From Bacillota bacterium (GTDB lineage: Bacteria; Bacillota_I; Bacilli_A; RF39; UBA660): a DNA stretch of 64,000 bases. Made by a program: the position numbers and the translations under genes. Under the pieces are notes generated by a model. It ran no database searches. It was given only the letters and a program-made list of their open reading frames with translations, and had not been told where the DNA came from. Shown one piece after another: positions 27,626 through 37,230 of the stretch (within the stretch, counting starts at the first letter, position 1; each line of letters opens with the position of its first letter). The stretch is from the NCBI GenBank assembly GCA_015059495.1, contig SVAI01000001.1, positions 923,811 to 987,810 of the forward strand, given 5' to 3'.

Positions 27626-29059
27626 GCTAATATTAACATTATTAGCTTTTTTTATTTCTTTAATAAACATAGATTCATTAAACATAGGGGTTAATAAATA
27701 AACATAACTTTTAGTTCTAGTTAATGCAACATAAAACAATCTTCTCTCTTCATCCAGTGTTTCTTCTCCTTTAAGTAAACTAATTACTTCATTATCTTTA
27801 ACTCTACCAGGCATACCATATATATCATTACTCATATTAAGTATAATAACTACATCACTTTCTAATCCTTTAGAGGAATGAATAGTCATATACTTTAATC
27901 TTTTATCTACATTATCAATATATAATTCATTGTTAATAATTTCATAATTATTAACATATTTTTTTATATCAAAATTATTTCTAGATAATATTAAAATATC
28001 TTCACTATTAATTTTCTTTAATAATTTAATTAATACATTATCTTCATTAAAATAATAAATAATATTAATTGGATTCTTTAGATGTATATCACTAACTAAA
28101 TTTTTCTTTATTTGTTTATCGTTCTTGTTTATAAATGATCCAGCAACATCAATCAACTCTTGTGAATTACGATAAGTCTTATTTAAATAAAATACTTTAG
28201 TATCTTCATAATAATTATTAAAGTTAATAAACAAATCTAAATCACATCCTTGAAATTTATATATAGATTGATAATCATCTCCTACTACACATAATTTAGT
28301 ATGATAATTATCAACAATAGATTTAATTAAATTAAATCTAAGTAATGATGTATCTTGAAACTCATCAATAATAATATACTTATATGGTATTTTAATTTGT
28401 TTATTAACAATAACTTCATTAGCTTTAATTATCATACTATCAAAATCTATTAGATTAGAACTACTTAACTCATTTAAATATAATGTGTATAAACTATAAA
28501 TTATTAACAATATATTTTGATACTTTTTATTCTTTAACAATTCACTCCATTTATATTCTAGATCATTACTTCTCATATAACTAATAAATGACTTAATTAA
28601 TTTCTTTAATTCAATATATTTATAACTATTTAAAAATTTCTTATAATAATATTTTTTAAATACATATATATTAAGATATTTATATATAATTTTAATTAAT
28701 ATTTCATTACCAAAACAATTTGTATTAAAATACTCATCTATTAACTTATCAAAGTAATCATCACTAACTATTTCATAACAAATATTAGCTCTATCTAATA
28801 TATTTAAAGATAATTTATGAAAAGTAAATACATCTATATTTTTATTAGTTAAATCATATATTTTATTTTTTAAGCTATCAACAGCTTTATTAGTATACGT
28901 AATAGCACATATCTCATCTTCTTTTAATATATTATTATCTAATAAATATTTAATCTTATTGACCATAGTAAAACTCTTACCAGAACCTGCTCCAGCAATA
29001 ACCATTGATACATCAGATGTATCTTCAATAATACTTTTTTGTTCATCACTTAAAGTCAT
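27614..29059 (-). CDS. UvrD/Rep-like superfamily 1 helicase
   Basis: The 481-residue protein carries helicase motifs in order: Q-motif LSDEQKSII, Walker A AGAGSGKSFT, motif Ia ITYTNKAVD, motif II IIDEFQDTS, motif III VVGDDYQSIYKFQG, motif IV TYRNSQELI, motif V TIHSSKGLESDVVI and motif VI VALTRTKSYVYL. It is shorter than UvrD or PcrA (about 720), having little of the 1B/2B insert regions. The ATG at 29059 follows AAGGGGG. Upstream on the same strand lies the 22-residue peptide gene, so this could be its downstream cistron. DNA unwinding in repair or replication is the likely role. Confidence 0.9.
   Translation of the reverse strand: MTLSDEQKSIIEDTSDVSMVIAGAGSGKSFTMVNKIKYLLDNNILKEDEICAITYTNKAVDSLKNKIYDLTNKNIDVFTFHKLSLNILDRANICYEIVSDDYFDKLIDEYFNTNCFGNEILIKIIYKYLNIYVFKKYYYKKFLNSYKYIELKKLIKSFISYMRSNDLEYKWSELLKNKKYQNILLIIYSLYTLYLNELSSSNLIDFDSMIIKANEVIVNKQIKIPYKYIIIDEFQDTSLLRFNLIKSIVDNYHTKLCVVGDDYQSIYKFQGCDLDLFINFNNYYEDTKVFYLNKTYRNSQELIDVAGSFINKNDKQIKKNLVSDIHLKNPINIIYYFNEDNVLIKLLKKINSEDILILSRNNFDIKKYVNNYEIINNELYIDNVDKRLKYMTIHSSKGLESDVVIILNMSNDIYGMPGRVKDNEVISLLKGEETLDEERRLFYVALTRTKSYVYLLTPMFNESMFIKEIKKANNVNISLII
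27624..27655 (+). terminator. Terminator of the GH25 gene, inside the helicase CDS
   Basis: AAGCTAAT / ATTAGCTT stem followed by TTTTTTT on the plus strand begins at the GH25 stop codon and lies within the 3' coding region of the convergent helicase gene. Confidence 0.75.
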
Positions 29060-29068
29060 ATATCCCCC

Positions 29069-29097
29069 TTGAATAATAAATAAAACTATGTTATAAA
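29069..29097 (+). promoter_or_regulatory. Promoter of the plus-strand RNA at 29105
   Basis: TTGAAT and TATAAA are 17 bases apart with a TG extension (TGTTATAAA). The predicted start (29104-29107) falls at the outer end of the left inverted-repeat arm. Confidence 0.5.
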
Positions 29098-29104
29098 TTA
29101 AGTA

Positions 29105-29213
29105 TGGACACACCTGATATAGACTGTATCAGTGTGCATGTGCCATTTTGGTGGTTATGCACTAACTGACCAAAACCCCCTTTAGGTTAAAATCAGTTAA
29201 TGCACTTTTTATT
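29105..29213 (+). ncRNA. Candidate small antisense RNA
   Basis: A promoter at 29069-29097 and a terminator ending near 29213 frame an RNA of about 108 bases with no useful ORF. Its first about 38 bases form a hairpin (CACACCTGATA/TATCAGTGTG) and are a near copy of the 5' end of the convergent peptide-coding RNA. It is antisense to the 3' half of that RNA. This layout resembles type I toxin-antitoxin pairs; that is an inference. Confidence 0.4.
29107..29144. repeat. Left arm of a 38-bp imperfect inverted repeat
   Basis: Its inner 17 bases ATCAGTGTGCATGTGCC (29128-29144) are perfectly complementary to 29319-29335; the outer part matches imperfectly. Confidence 0.85.
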
Positions 29214-29215
29214 TA
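29158..29215 (+). terminator. Terminator of the plus-strand small RNA
   Basis: TGCACTAACTGA and TCAGTTAATGCA pair with one mismatch and are followed by TTTTTATTT on the plus strand. Confidence 0.65.
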
Positions 29216-29224
29216 TAAAAATAA

Positions 29225-29293
29225 CTACTTACAAAGAAGTATGATTATGATTACAATTAATAAGATGATTATAGAATAGACTTTTCTAGTCAT
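29225..29293 (-). CDS. 22-residue hydrophobic membrane peptide
   Basis: This ORF is too short for the ORF track. It encodes MTRKVYSIIILLIV then a run of isoleucine and leucine, ending LLCK: a basic N-terminus, one transmembrane span and a basic end. A perfect AAAGGAGG lies six bases before its ATG, stronger than most genes here, so translation is very likely. It sits between its own consensus promoter (29364-29392) and an inverted repeat. Size, hydrophobicity and an opposing RNA resemble type I toxins such as Fst or TxpA; alternatively it is a leader peptide of the helicase gene 166 bases downstream. No homology can be claimed. Confidence 0.6.
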   Translation of the reverse strand: MTRKVYSIIILLIVIIIILLCK

Positions 29294-29318
29294 AAACATC
29301 CCTCCTTTCGATAAGAAA

Positions 29319-29357
29319 GGCACATGCACACTGATTTTCACCTATATTAGGTGCGTC
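29319..29357. repeat. Right arm of the 38-bp imperfect inverted repeat
   Basis: GGCACATGCACACTGAT at 29319-29335 is the exact reverse complement of the left arm; the outer 22 bases also form a local hairpin CACCTA/TAGGTG. The predicted transcription start of the peptide mRNA is the outer base of this arm. Confidence 0.85.
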
Positions 29358-29363
29358 TTGTTT

Positions 29364-29392
29364 TATATATCACAATTAAAAAATACTGTCAA
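29364..29392 (-). promoter_or_regulatory. Promoter of the 22-residue peptide gene
   Basis: Minus strand TTGACA and TATATA are 17 bases apart, with TG one base before the -10. The predicted start at about 29357 gives a leader of about 64 bases that begins with the repeat arm. Confidence 0.65.
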
Positions 29393-29416
29393 AAAGCAAA
29401 AATTCAATTATTGAGC

Positions 29417-29447
29417 AAAAAAAATCGACAATAATTTAATTATTGTC
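29417..29447 (-). terminator. Second terminator downstream of eno
   Basis: Stem GACAATAAT / ATTATTGTC with a 3-base loop is followed by GATTTTTTTT on the minus strand, in tandem with the terminator at 29472-29504. Confidence 0.8.
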
Positions 29448-29471
29448 TAAGGCAAAAATTGAATAACTGTA

Positions 29472-29504
29472 TAAAAAAAAGATACAACTTTTCAAAAGTT
29501 GTAT
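29472..29504 (-). terminator. First terminator downstream of eno
   Basis: Stem ATACAACTTTT / AAAAGTTGTAT, followed by eight T residues on the minus strand. Confidence 0.85.
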
Positions 29505-29508
29505 TTTT

Positions 29509-30738
29509 TTATTTTTTTAAATTTTCTTCAATAGTTACTAGTCTATTGTACTTAGCAATTCTTTCTCCTCTAGATAAAGAACCAGCTTTAATATAAGGAA
29601 TAGCTAAACCTACTGCTAAGTCTGAAATAAATGTATCCATTGTTTCACCACTTCTGTGTGAAATAACCATTTTATAATTATTTCTCTTAGCAAGCATTAT
29701 AGTTTCAATCATTTCAGTTATAGTACCAATTTGATTTGCTTTAAGTAATACTGCATTACCAGCACCCATTTCAATACCTTTTCTTAAGAATTCTTTATTA
29801 GTAACAAAATAATCATCACCAACAAGCATAATCTTATCACCTAACTTAGTAGTTATAGTTTCAAATGATTTAAAGTCTTCTTCAAAGAAAGGATCTTCGA
29901 TACTAATTATTGGATACTTTTCAGTTAAATAAACATAGTAATTAGCTAATTCATCAGCAGTTACTTGCTTTCCATCTAAAGTATACTTTTGACTTACTTC
30001 ATCATACATAGATGTTGCAGCACAATCTAGTGCAACAAATACATCTTTACCAGGAACATAGCCACTCTTTTCAATTGCATCAACAATCAATGCTATAGCT
30101 TGTTCATTCGAATCAAGTCTTGGAGCAAATCCACCTTCATCTCCAACACTAACATTTAATTTCATAGACTTTAATATACCTTTTAAAGTATGGAATATTT
30201 CAGATCCTGCTCTTAGTCTTTCTTTAAATTCTTTAACAACAGGAACAATCATAAACTCTTGAATATCTAATCCACTATCAGCATGTTTACCACCATTAAT
30301 AATATTCATCATTGGAATTGGCATAGTAACTCTACCAGTAGATACATATTCATATAATTCCTTATTATGAGCCATAGCACCAGCCTTTAAACATGCTAGT
30401 GATACACTTAATATAGCATTGGCACCTAAATTAGTTTTAAATTCAGTACCATCCAATTTTAATAATAAATCATCAATCTTATTTTGTTCAATTGGTTTAC
30501 CTACTAAAGCATTTTTAATAACTGTATTAACATTTTCAACAGCTTTTAAAACACCTTGTCCATGATATCTCTTTTCGTCTTTATCTCTTAACTCTAAAGC
30601 CTCATGAACACCAGTTGAAGCACCAGATGGAACACTAGCAGTTGCAATAACTCCATTTTCCAATCTAACAGTTGTTTCAACAGTTGGATTACCTCTTGAA
30701 TCTAATATTTCATGTGCAAATATATCTTTTATTATCAT
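29509..30738 (-). CDS. eno: Enolase
   Basis: Enolase dehydrates 2-phosphoglycerate to phosphoenolpyruvate. The 409 residues show ILDSRGNPTVE, SVPSGASTG, MNIINGGKHAD, the DEGGFAP loop, SIEDPFFEED, the signature LLKANQIGT and the catalytic-lysine region SHRSGE. It is about 20 residues shorter than usual (about 430), with the loss spread over several loops. AGGTGATTAGAT precedes the ATG. Two tandem terminators follow, isolating it from the RNA locus downstream. Confidence 0.98.
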   Translation of the reverse strand: MIIKDIFAHEILDSRGNPTVETTVRLENGVIATASVPSGASTGVHEALELRDKDEKRYHGQGVLKAVENVNTVIKNALVGKPIEQNKIDDLLLKLDGTEFKTNLGANAILSVSLACLKAGAMAHNKELYEYVSTGRVTMPIPMMNIINGGKHADSGLDIQEFMIVPVVKEFKERLRAGSEIFHTLKGILKSMKLNVSVGDEGGFAPRLDSNEQAIALIVDAIEKSGYVPGKDVFVALDCAATSMYDEVSQKYTLDGKQVTADELANYYVYLTEKYPIISIEDPFFEEDFKSFETITTKLGDKIMLVGDDYFVTNKEFLRKGIEMGAGNAVLLKANQIGTITEMIETIMLAKRNNYKMVISHRSGETMDTFISDLAVGLAIPYIKAGSLSRGERIAKYNRLVTIEENLKK

Positions 30739-30783
30739 ATCTAATCACCTATTATAATTATACAACTAAATAATTAAAGAAAA

Positions 30784-30810
30784 AATAAAAAAAGTGTAAC
30801 ATTACACTTT
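30784..30810 (-). terminator. Terminator after the DUF308 gene
   Basis: Stem AAAGTGTA / TACACTTT with loop ACAT at the stop codon, followed by seven T residues on the minus strand. Confidence 0.75.
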
Positions 30811-31375
30811 ATTTACTTAAAAATTTTAATATTTTACTAGCTCTTTTTCTAATATAGATTTGTTCTACTAAATCACTAGCAGCGTACATAATTATCATTA
30901 TAGCAGCATATGTAGATAAAATAATATATCCACTAAAAGGATTAATTACTAACATAAATCCTAAAAATAATGTTAATACTGATAATCCCATATCAAATGT
31001 CCATGAACTAATATTTAAATTCTTTAATTCAACAGAAATAGCAAACTTAAATATAGATGAAACAATTAACCAGAATCCTGCTAAAACAGTAATTAAATTA
31101 GCAATAGCAAATGGTTTAAATAAAGCTATTAAACCAATAACAATACTAGCAATACCATATATTAATTCAAACTTAAATATATTCTTATTATTAATACTAT
31201 ATTTAACAATAGAATATAATCCACTAACTAATAAAATAATACCTATTAACATTAATGCTGAATTTAATCCAACAGTTGGATTAGCTATTAAAAACATACC
31301 TAATACAATAAATACAACATCAAGCATCATAGCTCCAATAGTAATATAATTAAAGTTCTTTTTGATATCTTTCAT
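30809..31375 (-). CDS. DUF308/HdeD-like membrane protein
   Basis: The 188-residue protein has six closely spaced membrane segments with repeated short motifs such as GIILLVSGLYSIVKY and LAGFWLIVSSIFKF, which is the layout of the DUF308 (HdeD-like) family of unknown function. The last helix is followed by a basic tail KRASKILKFLSK. Start 31375 is chosen for GGGAGAGTGA upstream; the track start is ten codons farther out without a ribosome binding site. Confidence 0.8.
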   Translation of the reverse strand: MKDIKKNFNYITIGAMMLDVVFIVLGMFLIANPTVGLNSALMLIGIILLVSGLYSIVKYSINNKNIFKFELIYGIASIVIGLIALFKPFAIANLITVLAGFWLIVSSIFKFAISVELKNLNISSWTFDMGLSVLTLFLGFMLVINPFSGYIILSTYAAIMIIMYAASDLVEQIYIRKRASKILKFLSK

Positions 31376-31489
31376 ATCTTCACTCTCCCTATTATAAGAA
31401 TACAATTTTTATACCTAAAAGTCAATATATTAGACTTTTTTTATATGTTGTGATAGAATATAATCTTCTATGTAGAAAGGAGCATAAAT

Positions 31490-32704
31490 ATGTATATTGA
31501 AAGGCTAACAACACAAGAATTTCAAGAGTTTACTTTTAACCATCCACTAACATCATATAACCAAACTTTACAATATGCTAAATACAAAGAACTTGAAGGT
31601 TATACATATGATTTAATTGGTTTAAAAGACTCAACTGGAACAATTATCGCAGCATCTTTAATACTATTTAAAAAAGTTAATAAGTACACATACGGATATG
31701 CTCCAAGAGGATTCTTAATTGATTATACTAATCTAGATTTACTTAAAGCATTTAATCAATTACTTTATGAATTCTATAAGAATTATAAAATAACTTTTAT
31801 TAAAATTAACCCTAATATATTTATATCTAAGTATGATAAAAACAATAATAGATATTTATATAACGATAACTCTCAAATAATAATGAACTTAAGAAATGCT
31901 AAATTTCAAGAATTAATAAGAAACAAAAACTTTGAATCTAAAGTACCAGCATTTACTCCAATAATAAACTTAAAAGAGTTTAAATACGCTAATTTAGATA
32001 AGAATGTAAGAAATAAAATAAGAAAATCATATCGTAGAGGTTTATCTATTGAAAAGATAGATTATTATCATTTAAATGAAATATATCCATTCTTTAAAAA
32101 TAAAACAAAAAGACCATTAAGTCATTATGAAAATCTATTTAAAGCTCTATATTTATCTAATATGATTGATGTATTTAAAATAAATGTAGACTTTGAAGAA
32201 TTCTTAATAAACACAAGAGAAAAATACGAAGAAGTACAAGAAAAAAATCAAAGAATAGTTAACAAAATAGCATTTAATGCTACTGATAAAATACTTAGTC
32301 AAAAAATACAAAGCGATAACGAGCTAAGAGCTTTAGAAGATGATATTGTAATGGCAACAAAAGGATTATCAAAACAAAGAGTAAAACCAATCGCAGGAGC
32401 TATGGTAATAAAATATAAAGATATGATAACAGTATATGTATCTGGATATAACTATAGATATAAGAAACTAAATCCAAAAGATTTCTTATATTATAAGATA
32501 ATAGAATACTATAAATATAATTATACTTATATGGACTTAAACGGATTTAGTGGAGATACTAACAATGTTAATAATCCTTATAAAGGATTCAATGATTTTA
32601 TTCTAGGATTTAATCCAACCGTAGTTGAAACAATTGGTGAATATGATCTAGTATTTGACCCTAAAAAATACAACAAATTTATTCAAGAAGTAAAAATAAA
32701 ATAA
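31490..32704 (+). CDS. FemAB-family peptidoglycan branch aminoacyltransferase
   Basis: FemAB enzymes add amino acids from tRNA to lipid II or the stem peptide. The 404 residues have two GNAT-like halves: the first with YNQTLQYAKYKELEGY and YGYAPRGFLIDY, the second with AGAMVIKYKDMITVYVSG and DLNGFSGD, separated by a charged helical arm (about residues 235-300) as in FemA. AAAGGAG is seven bases before the ATG. Together with the GH25 and M23 genes it belongs to cell-wall metabolism. The amino acid transferred cannot be told. Confidence 0.9.
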   Translation: MYIERLTTQEFQEFTFNHPLTSYNQTLQYAKYKELEGYTYDLIGLKDSTGTIIAASLILFKKVNKYTYGYAPRGFLIDYTNLDLLKAFNQLLYEFYKNYKITFIKINPNIFISKYDKNNNRYLYNDNSQIIMNLRNAKFQELIRNKNFESKVPAFTPIINLKEFKYANLDKNVRNKIRKSYRRGLSIEKIDYYHLNEIYPFFKNKTKRPLSHYENLFKALYLSNMIDVFKINVDFEEFLINTREKYEEVQEKNQRIVNKIAFNATDKILSQKIQSDNELRALEDDIVMATKGLSKQRVKPIAGAMVIKYKDMITVYVSGYNYRYKKLNPKDFLYYKIIEYYKYNYTYMDLNGFSGDTNNVNNPYKGFNDFILGFNPTVVETIGEYDLVFDPKKYNKFIQEVKIK

Positions 32705-32725
32705 CCACTTAAGTGGTTATTTTTT
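32698..32725. terminator. Bidirectional terminator between femAB and gene 32724-33299
   Basis: AAAATAACCACTT and AAGTGGTTATTTT form an uninterrupted palindrome with runs on both sides. Confidence 0.85.
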
Positions 32726-33299
32726 AATGTCTAAAATGACTCCAAAAATAAGATGATATATCCTCTTCACTACCATTTCTATAAGCATATATTTGATAAT
32801 CTACAGGAATGTCAGCTTGAGGATGTGAATTCTTTTGAATAAGATGATCAAATGTACCTACACTATCTAAGTTATCAATTAAAGATACATTCTTACCACA
32901 TACTAACGCATCCATATCTAAAGCAGTAACAATAGTATTATTAGATTCAAATATTAAAACACCTCTACCACTACACATATCAGACATACCTAGTTTAAAG
33001 TCATAATATCTAGTAACATTAGAAGCAATAGTTTTTTCCTCTTCTCCTAGTTTTACTACTACGGAACCATCGCTTTTCCATTCAACATTATAATCACTAC
33101 CTTTAGCAATAATTAATGCTTTTTGTTCTGAATTTGTGCTGTCATCGCACTTCTTTTCTTCACACTTTGGACAATTAGGTTCACATTTACAAGAACCGCA
33201 AAGATGAATAATCCCTCTATCATTTAATATTAAAACTACTGCAATACCTATAATAATAAATATTAACAAGCCTATTATAATTTTACTACCCTTATTCAT
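32724..33299 (-). CDS. Cys-rich membrane-anchored protein of unknown function
   Basis: The 191-residue protein has an N-terminal membrane segment (about residues 6-25) followed immediately by a cysteine cluster (HLCGSCKCEPNCPKCEEKKC) with six to seven Cys that could bind metal or form disulfides, then a soluble domain with KSDGSVVVKLGEEEKT and two more cysteines. The domain faces outside by the positive-inside rule. I do not recognise the family. GAGGTTGG precedes the start. Confidence 0.6.
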   Translation of the reverse strand: MNKGSKIIIGLLIFIIIGIAVVLILNDRGIIHLCGSCKCEPNCPKCEEKKCDDSTNSEQKALIIAKGSDYNVEWKSDGSVVVKLGEEEKTIASNVTRYYDFKLGMSDMCSGRGVLIFESNNTIVTALDMDALVCGKNVSLIDNLDSVGTFDHLIQKNSHPQADIPVDYQIYAYRNGSEEDISSYFWSHFRH

Positions 33300-33341
33300 A
33301 TATCCAACCTCTTCTATATTATGATTATATAATAAGAATAT

Positions 33342-33368
33342 AAAAAAAAGAAGAGTTAAACTCTTCTT
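33342..33368 (-). terminator. Terminator after tuf
   Basis: Stem AAGAAGAGT / ACTCTTCTT with a 3-base loop, then TTTTTTTT on the minus strand. Confidence 0.8.
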
Positions 33369-33390
33369 AATTTATTTGTTTACACTGATA

Positions 33391-34566
33391 TTAGTCTAAA
33401 ATCTTAGTAACTGTACCAGCACCAACAGTTCTACCACCTTCACGGATAGAGAATTTAGTTCCTTGTTCTAATGCGATAGGAGCAATTAATTCAACTGTCA
33501 TATCAACATTGTCACCAGGCATAACCATTTCTACACCAGCAGGTAATTCGATAACTCCAGTAACATCAGTAGTTCTGAAGTAGAATTGTGGTCTATAATT
33601 TGAGAAGAATGGAGTATGTCTACCGCCTTCATCAGCAGTTAAAACATAAACTTTTCCTTCAAATTTATGATGTGGAGTAACTGATCCTGGTTTAGCAAGA
33701 ACTTGTCCTCTTTCAACATCATTTCTATCAACACCACGAAGTAAAACTCCGGCATTGTCACCAGCCATAGCTTCATCTAATGTTTTTCTAAACATTTCGA
33801 TTCCAGTTACAACTGTTTTTCTAGTGTCTTTTAATCCAACGATTTCAACTTCATCATTTAAATGTAAAGCACCTCTTTCAACACGTCCAGTAACAACTGT
33901 ACCACGTCCTGAAATAGTAAATACGTCTTCAATTGACATTAAGAATGGTTTATCTAAATCTCTTTCAGGTAAATCAAAATATTCATCGCAAGCAGCCATT
34001 AATTTCTTAATAGATTCTTGTCCGATTTCTGAAGTATCTCCTTCAAGAGCTTTTAGAGCAGAACCTCTAATGATTGGACAATCAGCATCAAATTCGTATT
34101 CTCCTAATTTTTCTCTGATTTCCATTTCTACTAAGTCTAGTAATTCTGGATCGTCTACTTGATCAACTTTGTTCATGTAAACGATAATTTTAGGAACACC
34201 TACTTGTCTAGCAAGTAAGATATGTTCACTAGTTTGAGGCATAACACCGTCTGATGCAGATACAACTAAGATAGCACCATCCATTTGAGCAGCACCAGTG
34301 ATCATGTTTTTAACATAGTCAGCATGTCCTGGACAGTCAACGTGAGCATAGTGTCTAGTTTCAGTTTCGTATTCTACGTGAGCAGTATTAATTGTAATAC
34401 CTCTTTCTCTTTCTTCTGGAGCCTTATCGATTTCATCATATCTCATAGGATCCTTAGAGAACATACTTGTGATAGCCGCAGTTAAAGTTGTTTTACCATG
34501 GTCTACATGACCGATAGTACCAATATTTAAATGTGGTTTACTTCTATCAAACTTTTCTTTTGCCAT
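33391..34566 (-). CDS. tuf: Elongation factor Tu
   Basis: EF-Tu delivers aminoacyl-tRNA to the ribosome. The 391 residues start [14 protein letters not shown] and contain [28 protein letters not shown] and the SALK-like [16 protein letters not shown] is well placed. Downstream of fusA, it lies after a 79-base gap containing a hairpin, as the last gene of the str cluster, and has its own terminator. Confidence 0.99.
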   Translation of the reverse strand: MAKEKFDRSKPHLNIGTIGHVDHGKTTLTAAITSMFSKDPMRYDEIDKAPEERERGITINTAHVEYETETRHYAHVDCPGHADYVKNMITGAAQMDGAILVVSASDGVMPQTSEHILLARQVGVPKIIVYMNKVDQVDDPELLDLVEMEIREKLGEYEFDADCPIIRGSALKALEGDTSEIGQESIKKLMAACDEYFDLPERDLDKPFLMSIEDVFTISGRGTVVTGRVERGALHLNDEVEIVGLKDTRKTVVTGIEMFRKTLDEAMAGDNAGVLLRGVDRNDVERGQVLAKPGSVTPHHKFEGKVYVLTADEGGRHTPFFSNYRPQFYFRTTDVTGVIELPAGVEMVMPGDNVDMTVELIAPIALEQGTKFSIREGGRTVGAGTVTKILD

Positions 34567-34607
34567 AAAAATTTTCCTCCTTAAATTTATACAAACTTAT
34601 TTTATCT

Positions 34608-34632
34608 AATACTTGCCTATTTTGCAAGTATT
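34608..34632 (-). other. Intercistronic hairpin between fusA and tuf
   Basis: AATACTTGC / GCAAGTATT with a 7-base loop, without a T run, could be a processing or partial-termination site separating tuf expression from fusA. Confidence 0.4.
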
Positions 34633-34645
34633 ATTTAGCAAAATA

Positions 34646-36721
34646 TTAATTATTTACACTATTTTTCTTTATGATTTCATCACTAATAGATTTAGGTACT
34701 GGTTCATAATGATCAAGTTCCATTACGAAGTTACCTCTACCTTGTGTATTAGATCTTAAAGAAGTAGCGTAACCAAACATTTCAGCAAGTGGAACCATAG
34801 CTTGGATTTGTAGAGCATTACCTCTAGATTCTTGACCAAGTGGTTTACCTCTTCTTGAAGTTAAGTCACCCATAACATTACCCATGTATTCATCTGGAAC
34901 TGTTACAGATACCTTCATGATTGGTTCTAAAATAACTGGTTGACATTTATTCTTCATTTCTTTAACAGCTAATGAAGCAGCGATCTTGAATGCCATTTCT
35001 GATGAGTCTACATCATGGTATGAACCATCATGTAATGTTGCTTTAACGTCTACCATAGGGTATCCAGCTAAAACACCACCAGCTAAAGCTTCTTGTAATC
35101 CCTTATCTGTTACTGGAATGTATTCTCTAGGAACTACACCACCAACAACAGCGTCAACAAATTCATATCCTTTACCAGGATTTGGTTCAAAGTTAACCCA
35201 AACGTGTCCGTATTGTCCTCTACCACCTGATTGTTTAATGTATTTACCTTCACAATCACCAGCAGCTTGAATAGTTTCTCTATAAGCAACTTGTGGTCTA
35301 CCAACGTTAACTTCAACGCCGAATTCTCTCTTCATTCTTTCAACATATACATCTAAGTGAAGTTCACCCATACCAGAAATAACTGTTTGTCCAGTTTCTG
35401 GATCAGTTTTATATTTGAATGTTGGATCTTCTTCAGCTAGTTTTTGTAAAGCGTTACCCATCTTTTCTAAATCAGATTTAGATTTTGGTTCAACAGCTTC
35501 ATCAATAACTGGTAATGGGAATTCCATACCATTCATGATAACTGGTGATTTTTCATCACATAATGTATCAGCAGTTGTAGTATCTTTTAAACCAACTAAA
35601 GCAGCAATTTCACCAGTATAAACTTCTGAAATTTCTTTTCTTGTATTGGCATGCATTTGTAGGATACGTCCAACTCTTTCTTTAACACCCTTAGTAGCAT
35701 TTAAAATGTATGATCCACTAGTTAAGTGACCAGAATATACTCTAAAGAATGCTAATCTACCAACAAATGGGTCAGTCATGATCTTGAATGCCATTGCAGT
35801 GAATGGTTCACTATCCTTTGGATGTCTCATAACTGTATTACCATTTTTATCAGTACATTCAATAGCTTCAATATCAGTTGGAGCTGGTAAGTAATCGATA
35901 ACTGCATCTAATGCTAATTTAACACCAACATTAAAGTGAGCAGTACCACACATTACTGGGAAGAATTCAGCAGCTAAAACACCTTTACGGATAGCTCCCT
36001 TAATTTCTTCAACAGTTAATTCTTCTCCACTTAGATATTTTTCCATTAAAGCATCATCAAATTCAACAGCTTTTTCAATAAGTTCTAATCTCTTTTCTTC
36101 TACGATATCTTTTAAGTTATCTGGAATTTCGATTTCAACCATATTTTCATGAGCTTCTTTATCAAATTGATAAGCTTTTCTAGTAACTAAATCAACGATT
36201 CCGTTGAAGTTTCCTTCAGCACCAATTGGCCATTCAATTGGAGCAAAGTTTACATTTAATCTTTCTTTAATATTATTTAAGCACCATTCAAATTCAGCAC
36301 CGATCTTATCCATCTTATTACAGAAAATTAATCTTGGTACCTTATATTCTGTTGCTTGTCTCCATACTGTTTCAGATTGAGGTTCTACACCACCTTGAGT
36401 ATCAAGTACCATAATAGCACCGTCTAATACTTTAAGTGATCTTTGAACTTCTACAGTAAAGTCTACGTGTCCTGGAGTATCAATAATATTAAGTCTATAA
36501 CCTTTCCAGTGTGCTGTAGTAGCAGCTGAAGTAATAGTTATACCTCTTTCTTTTTCTTGATCCATCCAGTCCATTTGTGATTCACCATCATGTGTTTCAC
36601 CAATTTTATGAGTTATACCTGTATGGAATAAAACTCTTTCTGTAAAAGTAGTTTTACCAGCATCGATGTGAGCCATGATACCAATATTTCTAATTTTATC
36701 AATTGTTACGTCTCTTGCCAT
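34646..36721 (-). CDS. fusA: Elongation factor G
   Basis: EF-G catalyses ribosomal translocation. The 691 residues contain the G motifs [21 protein letters not shown] and [10 protein letters not shown], and the C-terminal domain IV region ([15 protein letters not shown]-like [13 protein letters not shown]). Length is standard. TAGGAG precedes the ATG, only nine bases after the rpsG stop, so it belongs to the rpsL-rpsG-fusA operon. Confidence 0.99.
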   Translation of the reverse strand: MARDVTIDKIRNIGIMAHIDAGKTTFTERVLFHTGITHKIGETHDGESQMDWMDQEKERGITITSAATTAHWKGYRLNIIDTPGHVDFTVEVQRSLKVLDGAIMVLDTQGGVEPQSETVWRQATEYKVPRLIFCNKMDKIGAEFEWCLNNIKERLNVNFAPIEWPIGAEGNFNGIVDLVTRKAYQFDKEAHENMVEIEIPDNLKDIVEEKRLELIEKAVEFDDALMEKYLSGEELTVEEIKGAIRKGVLAAEFFPVMCGTAHFNVGVKLALDAVIDYLPAPTDIEAIECTDKNGNTVMRHPKDSEPFTAMAFKIMTDPFVGRLAFFRVYSGHLTSGSYILNATKGVKERVGRILQMHANTRKEISEVYTGEIAALVGLKDTTTADTLCDEKSPVIMNGMEFPLPVIDEAVEPKSKSDLEKMGNALQKLAEEDPTFKYKTDPETGQTVISGMGELHLDVYVERMKREFGVEVNVGRPQVAYRETIQAAGDCEGKYIKQSGGRGQYGHVWVNFEPNPGKGYEFVDAVVGGVVPREYIPVTDKGLQEALAGGVLAGYPMVDVKATLHDGSYHDVDSSEMAFKIAASLAVKEMKNKCQPVILEPIMKVSVTVPDEYMGNVMGDLTSRRGKPLGQESRGNALQIQAMVPLAEMFGYATSLRSNTQGRGNFVMELDHYEPVPKSISDEIIKKNSVNN

Positions 36722-36730
36722 ATAAAACTC

Positions 36731-37198
36731 CTACCATCTATAATGAGCAAATGCTTTATTAGCTTCAGCCATTTTGTGAGTATCTTCTCTCTTCTTAACA
36801 GCTCCACCAACACCATTTGCAGCATCCATAATTTCATTTGCTAAATTAATAGCCATACCTTTACCACTTCTTTGTTTAGAATATTGAACTAACCATCTAA
36901 GTGCTAAAGTTTGTTTTCTATCTTCTCTAACTTCCATTGGAACTTGTACGTTTCCACCACCTACACGTCTAGCTTTAACTTCTAGAGCAGGTGCGATGTT
37001 TTCGATTGCAGTATTGAAAACTTCAATTGGATCTTTACCAGTTTTGTTAGCAATTATATCGAAAGCATCTTTTAATATTTTTTGAGCAGTACCTTTTTTA
37101 CCACCGATCATAATTTGATTAACTAATTTAGTAATCATTTTTGAATTGTATATAGGATCAGGTAATACTTCTCTTTTCTTTGCACGATATTTACGCAT
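36731..37198 (-). CDS. rpsG: 30S ribosomal protein S7
   Basis: The 155 residues begin [20 protein letters not shown] and contain [17 protein letters not shown], the family signature, and end AFAHYRW. S7 binds the 3' domain of 16S rRNA. It lies between rpsL and fusA in the canonical str order. Confidence 0.99.
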   Translation of the reverse strand: MRKYRAKKREVLPDPIYNSKMITKLVNQIMIGGKKGTAQKILKDAFDIIANKTGKDPIEVFNTAIENIAPALEVKARRVGGGNVQVPMEVREDRKQTLALRWLVQYSKQRSGKGMAINLANEIMDAANGVGGAVKKREDTHKMAEANKAFAHYRW

Positions 37199-37230
37199 AA
37201 ATTTTCTCCTTCCTAATTAATAATTATTTC

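Noticed and set aside
29107-29357. Miniature transposon (MITE) with terminal inverted repeats
   Set aside because: No target-site duplication was seen, and the arm ends coincide with two predicted transcription starts, which a MITE would not explain.
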